Shown here: one piece after another, positions 8,479-14,687 of the stretch
Layout: the number at the start of each line of letters is the position of its first letter
Position numbering within the stretch: the first letter of the stretch is position 1
Source: Ophiosphaerella korrae
Taxonomy: Eukaryota; Ascomycota; Dothideomycetes; Pleosporales; Phaeosphaeriaceae
Direction: 5' to 3'
Length of the DNA stretch: 14,687 bases
NCBI GenBank assembly: GCA_028456385.1
Contig: JALNQF010000765.1
Location: 1-14,687, forward strand
Translations under genes and position numbers: made by a program
The notes under the pieces: model-generated
Seen by the model: the letters and a program-made list of their open reading frames with translations, nothing else
Told to the model about the DNA's origin: nothing
Databases searched by the model: none

Positions 8479-8913
8479 ATATACGTAGTTCTTGTAATAT
8501 ATCTAGTATTTCTCTCTTTAAGTATACGTTTATTATACTTATTCTTGCGTCTAGGCTTAATAATAATAGGGAGAGCTATTAACTATACTTAAGAGAAATT
8601 ACTATCTTAAATTATAGAGGCTAAAGCTAAGCGTAAATAGATCTAGGAGCTTATATAGAGTAAGCTAGTAAAGAATTAAACTTATCTCTCTTATCTTTAT
8701 AAGATAAAGGTATTAAATAATAAGAAATTAGCTAAGTAGTTAGTAGCTCTAGAAGCTAAGCTAGACTTAGATAAGGCGTTTAATATTATTGTAGTAAGTT
8801 CTATATTAGGTATTCTTATTATCTCTCTATCTAATAGTAGTAATATTAGTTCTCTTAGCTTACTACTAGGCGTTATAGAGGGTTTTAACTTTAGAAGTCT
8901 TCTAGTTTCTTAA
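8479..8913 (+). pseudogene. Antisense coiled-coil-like reading frame between D pol and 3' LTR
   Basis: One plus-strand frame runs from after a TAA at 8,476 to a TAA at 8,911. It is interrupted only by about seven TAG/TAA codons that would be Gln or Trp before RIP. The middle part (about 8,587-8,770) is rich in Lys, Glu, Leu, Ala and stop-for-Gln codons and reads as an amphipathic helix, for example KKLAKxLVALEAKLDLDKAF. The last part (8,770-8,910) is rich in Ser, Ile and Leu. The frame runs opposite to the retrotransposon genes and its end meets the tail of the chromodomain. From memory, unverified, coiled-coil hypothetical proteins of this general shape are common in ascomycete repeat regions. 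The minus frame over the same bases is also fairly open, so the strand call is not certain. No start can be fixed and no function is assigned. Confidence 0.5.
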
Positions 8914-10250
8914 AGTAGTTAAAGTTATCTTCTAGTTCCTATATTTTTTCCTATAGTTACCTTTTCTTATTTATACCTATCTATTCTACTATATAGTAGT
9001 TTCTACTATTATAGAACTAGTATACTAAGATTTTCTTAACTTCTTATTCTTTTTATTCTCTATATATATCTACTTTGTATACTAGTAGTTTTACGTTTTA
9101 TAGTACTATCTTAAGTAGTACTATGTAAAAGGTTAGGTATATCTTTATCTTGTTTAGTAGCTTTAATTTAAATATAACTAGCGTAACTTTTTTCTTAATT
9201 TTGTATAGTCCTATCTTAACGTAATCTAGTTTTAAACTTAGTTATTTACTTTTTACGTTTTTTTTAACTAACTATACTTTTTCTCTCTTTCTAAATTAAG
9301 GTCTCTCTTTATATTTTTTATTATAATACTTAGCTATCTAATTATATAAGAATTCTACGTCCTATCTTAATTAATTATATATATCTCTAAGTTTGTTAGT
9401 AAAGTTTTCTCTTCTTAGAGACTAAGATACTTTTAGTCTTAGTATTCTATATATACTAGAGTTAAATCTATAATTTATAAAGAAAAGTAATACTTCTATT
9501 ACTATATTCTTTACGCTATTATATACTAACTATGCTATAAGTAGTAGCTATACTTAATTATTCTAGTTATAGTTAAAGTAGTATCTTAAGTACTATTCTA
9601 CTATCTAATTTATTTATTCTAATTATTTATCTATCTATAAGTAATATACTATAGATATTATATATTTAATTCTTAATTATACTATTATTATTCCTTATAG
9701 TTTTAATATAAATCTTATATCTCTATCTATAATAATTTTATCTAGTAGTCTATATTAACTAATTATAGTTCCTAGAACCTAGTATATAGTAACTTCTATC
9801 CTACTTTTTTTTTATATAGTCTAAAGTATAAGTACTTTATAAGTTTATCTACTATTATTAAGATTCTATTATACTTAACTCCTAATATTAGGTTTTTAGA
9901 CTTAGGTAGCTTTATAATAAAGTCTATTATAATAACTCTTTATAGTCTTTTTAGTACTTCTACTAGTTATAGTATTCTATATAGTACGTATCTACTATAC
10001 TTATTTTATTAATATTCTATATAGTCTTATAGTACTTCTATTACTAGTTATCTAGCTTTTAGGATATAATAGTCTTATAGTAACCTATTAAGAGTTTTAT
10101 TAATCTCTTAGTATCTATATACTAGTAGTTTATAGAATTGTTATATAAATTCTCTCTAAATCTTCTTAAGAATATAAGTTCTTCTATAAGCTTATACAAG
10201 TTCTTTTTAGATTTCTAATTTCTTTATCTCTTTAGATACTTCTTTAATTA
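8905..10250 (-). pseudogene. Element D: integrase with chromodomain-like C-terminus
   Basis: Reading leftwards: a zinc-binding HHCC region at about 10,180-9,985 (INKTLNRLL, then ARQLVIEVLQD, ligands mutated to Tyr), and the catalytic core from about 9,960 with FIIKLPKSK and NRILIVVDKLIKYLYF (about 9,830-9,960), the family's D-G-I-L-V-V-V-D-R-L-T-K block. A second core motif, DKIIIDRDIRF, lies at about 9,713-9,742. The tail ends in a chromodomain-like segment at about 9,043-8,905 (EVKKILVY..., then YYIVE, then ELEDNFNYFKKLEDF). Up to about 9,785 the frame is that of gag and RT. From about 9,780 on it shifts by one: the AGG/TTC junction there looks like loss of a single base, and chromodomain and second core motif share the new frame. 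Integrase inserts the cDNA into the genome; this copy is inactive. Confidence 0.87.
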
Positions 10251-10379
10251 TTTTCTAAATCTATTTGTCTAGCTTACTATTCTTTCTTTTAAGTGTTATA
10301 GCTATTTTAAGTATATTTAGGATTAAGTATCTTTCTTTATTCTAAACTAGAACTATACTAGTAGTACTTACTTCTTCTT

Positions 10380-11800
10380 ATAAGTCTACTTTTCTACTAA
10401 GGGCGTCTATATACTAGTTATCTTTCTCTTTTATATATATAATTTCTATATTATATATTAATAGGAATTCCTACTATCTTATATATTATTATAATAGTTC
10501 TTTATTTAGTATAAATCTAATAAGATTCTTATAGTCTATATAGACCTTTATTTAATATTTTACTCTTTATAGGTATACTCTCTATTATTTAAATACTTTA
10601 TAGATTACTAGTATCTCTTTATTATAAATTAGGTAGTTAAGCTCTACTAGCTTTATTTTCTTAGAGAAGTATTTAACTAAATATTCTTTTTTAGTTTTTA
10701 GGTCTTCCTATATTAGTACTATTCTATAGACTAAGTTAGATACGTCTATTTTTACTATTACTAGTAAGTCTAAGTTATATATTCTAATAACTAGATTTTC
10801 TATAAACTTCCTCTTAATCTTATTAAATACTTCGTTACACTCCTTAGTATATTTAAATAGCGTGTCTTTCTTTATAAGTCTTGTAATTAGTTCTATATTT
10901 TTAGAATATCTTACTATTAACTTTTTATAGAAGTTAGCTAGCCTATAAAATTATTATACCTCTTTTAGGTTTTTTTTTAGTATTAGCTATTTGTTAATTA
11001 ACTTAATCTTTCCTAGGTTAATCTTGATTTTTCTTAGTTCTATAATAAATCTAAGGAAATCTATTTCCTTAGTATAGAACTCGCATTTCTTTATTTTAAA
11101 AAATAATTTATTTTCTACTAATTTCTCTAGTACTTTGTATCTATATTATATATATTCTTCCTCTATTTCTAAGAATATAAAGATATTATCTAGGTATATA
11201 AATATAAATATATCTAAGTATTTTCTTAGTACTATATTAATTCTTTCTTAGAATACTACTAGTACGTTTATTAAACTAAATAGTATAACTTAGTATTTAT
11301 AAAGTCTATACTATATTCTAAATACTATTTTCTATTTATTACCTTTCTTAATTCTAATTTAGTAGTACGCGTTTTAGATATCTAGTTTTATAAAGATTCT
11401 TGCTCTTTATAGCCTATCTTATATTACGTTAATTTGTAGTAGTAGGTATTAATTCTTATTTATAATTGCGTTAGTTTTTCTAAAATCTATATAGAGCCTT
11501 TTATTACTTCTTCTTTTTTTATCTATAAATATAAGTCTATATACTACTAAGGATTTAGATTCTTGTATCTATTCTTTCTTTAGTACGTTCTAAATAAATA
11601 CTTATTTAATTTTAGATTCTTTTTCTATTTTTCTATAGACTAGGCTCTATCTTACGTTCTTATCTTTTTCTAGGTCTATTACTAAGTCCTATAGCTAATA
11701 TTCTAGAAGATAGTCTTTAGGTTCTATAAGCTATTTCTTCTACTTCTTATATTCTTCTAGGAATTCTCCTTTATAGGTTTTTATATTAGCTTTTAATATA
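10380..11800 (-). pseudogene. Element D: reverse transcriptase and RNase H
   Basis: RT occupies about 11,770-11,000: LYIDFRKTNAIINKN, then IKLDI-stop-NAYY (the LD of the first catalytic motif survives), ILFSLINVLVVF (from the family's MPFGLTNAPA-type block) and YLDNIFIF at 11,173-11,196. In the last motif the second catalytic Asp is Asn, a G to A change fitting RIP. A CEFYTKEIDFLRFII block follows near 11,080-11,035. RNase H follows at about 10,970-10,390, with YFSKKIKLVELNYLIYNKE, VYIDYKNLI at about 10,515-10,545 (from T-D-H-K-N-L) and DALSRK at its end. All are in the same frame as gag and protease. Stops are TAG/TAA at Trp, Gln or Arg-type positions. Confidence 0.92.
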
Positions 11801-12150
11801 TCTTTTCCTATATAACTAATTTCTCTAGTTCTCTAATTAATATGTAGGTTAGTTATCTATAACTATAGTATACCTAGTATTATATCTTATTTATTATTAA
11901 TTGTTGTTATATCTATAACTATATTCTTAATTGTTATCTCTTTTAGTTTAAGTGTTAAGAGAACTATCTCGAACCTAATAGGTTCTTAGAATAGTTTTCT
12001 TTTAATCGTACTTAGTTGTTAAGAGTACTTCTTTATTATATAATATATTCCTTTTATTTCTATAAACTTCTTTAATATAAAGTTTCTTATAGCTCTACTA
12101 TTAATTATTAATTATACTTTCTTTCTATAGTATATACTTTTCTTTATAAT
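11800..12150 (-). pseudogene. Element D: retroviral-type aspartic protease
   Basis: The minus-strand frame shared with gag and RT contains INSRAIRNFI at about 12,077-12,106, which aligns with the D-S-G-A-T-x-N-F-I active-site motif of gypsy proteases; Asp to Asn, Gly to Arg and Thr to Ile are each explained by one RIP-type transition. Downstream, DIILGI near 11,870-11,890 fits the second conserved block (x-D-x-I-L-G). The domain sits between the gag-protease linker and RT, as expected. The protease would cut the Gag-Pol polyprotein; its catalytic Asp is lost here. Confidence 0.8.
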
Positions 12151-13290
12151 ATATAGGCCTCTTATACTTTCTAGCTTTTCTTACTTAGGTAACTTTATAA
12201 ATTATCTATCTTTCTAAAGCTATAGTCTTACTTTAAGTTTATATTTTTTATATTTTAGATATTTATTGTACTTATATTTATACTATAGTCCTCCTTAGAT
12301 ATATTTCTTAGATAGTTTTAGTCTAGGCTTTACTACTATATAACTATTTTCTAGGATTACTTCTTATCCTTAGATATCTTCTACTAGAATTACTCTAGTA
12401 TAGTTATAGCCTCTTCTTCTTATAAGCTATATATTATTATTTACTTTAGGGTTCCTATATATAATATAGTTCTTGTTTAGGTATAATATCTATAATACTT
12501 TAAAATATACTAGATGTTTTAAATTTATTATTTTATTATCTCCTTCTTAGTATTTGTCTTTACTAGGTGTGCTTACTATTAGGATATAGTATACTACTAG
12601 TACTCTTAGTATATAGGCTTTATTAATCTATTACGTTTCTTTTATAAGGTATTACTATTCTCTTTTTATAGGTATCCTTCTTACTATAACTATATACTAC
12701 TTTATCTATTCTTAAAATAGTATAAACTTTATTTCTTTAAGGTTATATTCTTTCTAGTCTTTGTACGCTTCCTCTATACTTATAACTAGTAAGTATTTCT
12801 AAATAAACTTCTATTATTTATTTTATTCCTCTATATCTATTATTATATAGCTATTATAGCTATATATATCTAGCTAGGTATACTCTATACCTTTTATACT
12901 AGTTTACTTCTTACTTCTTTATAGTCCTTTAAAAGAAGTCGTAGTAGTCTCTTTATCTAGTACTAGTCCTTTAGCCTAGATTAATAGTATCTAGGGTTCT
13001 TCCCTTTCTAAGTCTTCTATTAGTAGGTCTATTACGTATACTATTTCTTCTAGCTACGCTTTTATTCTTTCTTTTATTACTACTACTCTATTTCTCTATT
13101 ATAGGAAGTATCTTACTCTCTATTTACTAGAAAGATATATATAGTAGTTATCCTTATAATAAAAGGTCTAATAGAGTATTATATATTATATTTCTCTACT
13201 CCTAGCTACTTTCTCTTAGGGTTTAGCCTATACTTTTAGTGCTTCTCTCTTACCTTTAGTTATCTTTAACTAAGTTTCTTTATCTTTCTT
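12150..13290 (-). pseudogene. Element D: linker between gag zinc knuckles and protease
   Basis: About 380 codons between the second zinc knuckle and the protease stay in, or close to, the common Gag-Pol frame, with RIP-type stops. The first half is rich in Glu, Lys, Arg, Met-to-Ile positions and Asp (for example EEIVYVIDLLIEDLEREE near 13,000-13,055). I recognise no domain. The linker is longer than the ~100-150 residues I would expect in many gypsy elements, so an extra domain or an insertion specific to this family is possible. Confidence 0.55.
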
Positions 13291-14331
13291 ATAGTTCTTA
13301 TTTTTATAGTTCTTTACAAAGTATTCTAGTTTACTATATTTATAATATGCTACGTCTTTTTTCTTTTATAACTAGTAGTTTTTTACGTAGTAGCCTTTCT
13401 TACTATAGTTAAAGTACGTAAAGTCTTTAATCTTTCTCTATTTCTTTCTATCTTTATTAATATTAAGGATTATAAGGTCTCCTTTATTATAGTTCTAGGT
13501 GTAACTTCTATATTTATTCTTTTTCTATTCTTAAAGATTGTTATTAATTTTTATTACCTATTACTTTAGAGCTTCTAGTATTTATAGTTTCTCTATATAG
13601 ATTATTTTATATTAAATTTTAGAGTTTAGCCCTTGTTTAAATTATAATATTAAGGCTAACTTTTTCTATTCTATATTTTAAGATAGTTATTTAAATTATA
13701 ATATATACTTAGGAATACTCTATATTTATATAAGCTTTTCTAACTATTCTTTAGCTTATTAAGTAACGTCTATATCTCTAAATACTACTCTTATTTATTT
13801 AGTAAAGTATTTATAACTTTTAAAGATAGCTTTTGTTTTATCCTTTTAAGTTATTAAAGAGTATATCGTGTAGTCTATCTAGTAGGGTTTATACTATCTT
13901 ATCGCATCTTTTTTAAAGTGTAGTCTAATATATATTACCTTCTTTTCTTCTATTTTAAAGTATAGTACTTATACATCTATCTAGAGTTATACTAAAGCTA
14001 TAAAAAGTCTTAGTTTCTCTCTTATTCTATTAAACTTCTTAAGTATAGGTATCTTTAGTAGTTTCTTTATTGTACTTATTTCTAGGCGTTATATAATTAA
14101 TTCTATTTAGTTTTATCCTTTAATAATAGCTTTAATCTAGGCCTTATTCTATTTTGTATATTCTTAGATTTCTCTATTCTATATTTCTAGGGCGTTAATT
14201 ACTATTTTTATATCTTCCTTTTTAGAGATTAAGTTATTTATATAGTTTTTAATATCCTTCTATACTATATTATCTAACTTATAACTACTTATAGGTACCT
14301 TTATAGTTTTTCTAGTTAAACTTTCTATTAT
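13290..14331 (-). pseudogene. Element D: gag with two CCHC zinc knuckles
   Basis: The start is at 14,331 (ATA for ATG, aligned with the starts at 6,691 in B and 4,651 in A). The protein has a helical N-terminus, then the gag core with the block IPILKKFNRIREKLRLF (family P-x-K-F-x-G-x-R-E-K-L), EEKKVIYIRLHFKKDAIR and the IPKYIL segment. Two knuckles of spacing x2-x4-x4 end it, at 13,375-13,416 (YFNYSKKGYYVKNY) and 13,306-13,347 (YYKYSKLEYFVKNY). All eight zinc ligands read Tyr, exactly what C to T or G to A makes of TGY and CAY codons. No frameshift is seen over the whole of gag. It is homologous to gag of A and B. Confidence 0.9.
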
Positions 14332-14392
14332 TATATTAGCTAGACTATACGCTACTTACACTTTGCTTCTCGCAATAACTAAATTAGTAAGG
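14332..14392 (-). other. Element D leader with primer-binding region
   Basis: This 61-bp segment separates the 5' LTR from the gag start and is conserved in A (4,589-4,650) and B (6,630-6,690). It begins CCTTACTAATTTAG on the minus strand (CCTTGC in B). It does not begin with TGG, the usual complement of a tRNA CCA end, so the priming mode is unclear; some chromoviruses of the Tf1/sushi group are known to self-prime. Confidence 0.6.
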
Positions 14393-14687
14393 TGTAATAG
14401 GTGTTACTAGGGTTAACTTCCTAATACCTAAAGAGTATTAGTAGATTAAGAAGTAATAACAAAAGTTTATATAGTAATCTATAATAACTTATAAGTAATA
14501 GAAGATATTTTATAACTATCTTGTATTAGCGTTCTATAGTTAAAGGATTAAATTACTAATACTATCTTAATAATATATATTATTACTAACTATATACTTA
14601 TTATAATCTATAATCTATAGTTACTAAGACTAATAGATTATAGATTATCTTAATCTATAATCTATTAATACTAAGAGTCTATAGATT
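14393..14687 (-). repeat. Element D 5' LTR, first 295 bp visible
   Basis: It starts TGTAATAGGTGTT, with the terminal TG intact, and aligns base for base with 7,782-8,076 apart from nine transitions. By that alignment the LTR should run to about 14,821. It includes the two palindromes at 14,605-14,646 and from 14,652, the second one truncated by the window edge. Confidence 0.93.

Larger units (their letters stand above)
7782..14687 (-). mobile_element. Element D: near-complete Ty3/gypsy LTR retrotransposon, minus strand, continues past window
   Basis: The element is bounded on the left by its 3' LTR (7,782-8,210) and on the right by its 5' LTR, of which 295 bp are visible from 14,393. The internal order, read on the minus strand, is leader, gag with two zinc knuckles, protease, reverse transcriptase, RNase H, integrase with chromodomain-like tail, an antisense frame, polypurine tract. 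That is the gene order of Ty3/gypsy elements. Gag, protease, RT and the first part of integrase are in one continuous frame, so the original was probably a single Gag-Pol reading frame. The five bases before the left edge, ACTAA (7,777-7,781), are the candidate target duplication; the partner should lie at about 14,822-14,826. It lies inside the gag of a relative, B. Confidence 0.92.

Noticed and set aside
1..14687. TAA/TAG inside coding frames as a reassigned genetic code (stop read as Gln)
   Set aside because: Stops also fall at Trp positions, and Cys/His to Tyr and Asp to Asn changes accompany them. Mutation of CpA on both strands explains all of these; a code change explains only the Gln sites.
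1..14687. Centromere or telomere-associated repeat block
   Set aside because: AT-rich RIPped retroelements occur at some fungal centromeres, but nothing in this window separates that from any other AT-rich block, and no telomere repeats are present.

Overview
The window is a graveyard of transposable elements in what looks like an AT-rich block of a filamentous ascomycete genome (Pezizomycotina; I cannot name the species). The dinucleotides CA and TG are almost absent on both strands while TA is in great excess. Reading frames of recognisable transposon proteins are cut by TAG/TAA exactly where Gln or Trp codons are expected, and Cys and His positions read as Tyr. This is the footprint of repeat-induced point mutation (RIP; C to T at CpA on either strand). 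I saw no intact gene, no host gene, no tRNA or rRNA and no CRISPR array.

Layout, left to right. (1) 1-1,020: no recognised gene; a set of imperfect direct repeats lies at about 625-1,010. (2) 1,020-4,185, minus strand: element C, the pol part of a Ty3/gypsy chromovirus (reverse transcriptase, RNase H, integrase, chromodomain), cut off near the start of RT. (3) 4,186-4,823, plus strand: element A, a complete LTR plus leader and the first ~57 codons of gag from another gypsy family. (4) 4,824 to about 5,600, plus strand: the amino-terminal two thirds of a Fot1/pogo-type (Tc1-mariner superfamily) transposase; 5,600-6,170 is unassigned but holds short CpG-containing iterated repeats. (5) 6,171-7,781, plus strand: element B, same family as A, with an LTR and almost all of gag including two zinc knuckles. 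(6) 7,782 to the window end, minus strand: element D, again the same gag family, essentially complete: 3' LTR, polypurine tract, integrase with chromodomain-like tail, RNase H, RT, protease, gag, leader, and the first 295 bp of the 5' LTR. By alignment of its two LTRs D should end about 134 bp beyond the window (total about 7.0 kb).

The order of events can be partly read. A sits against the truncated RT of C. The Fot1-like element starts at a TA inside the gag of A. B starts in the unassigned stretch after the transposase. D sits in the gag of B, just after the second zinc knuckle and in the opposite orientation. The two D LTRs differ only by transitions, all in the outer ~80 bp of the 295 bp that can be compared.

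The observations most worth a second look are: an antisense coiled-coil-like reading frame between pol and the 3' LTR of D; arrays of palindromic units inside the LTRs whose unit type and number differ between copies; and a non-Asp residue at the second position of the catalytic pair in the RT of C that RIP alone does not easily explain.
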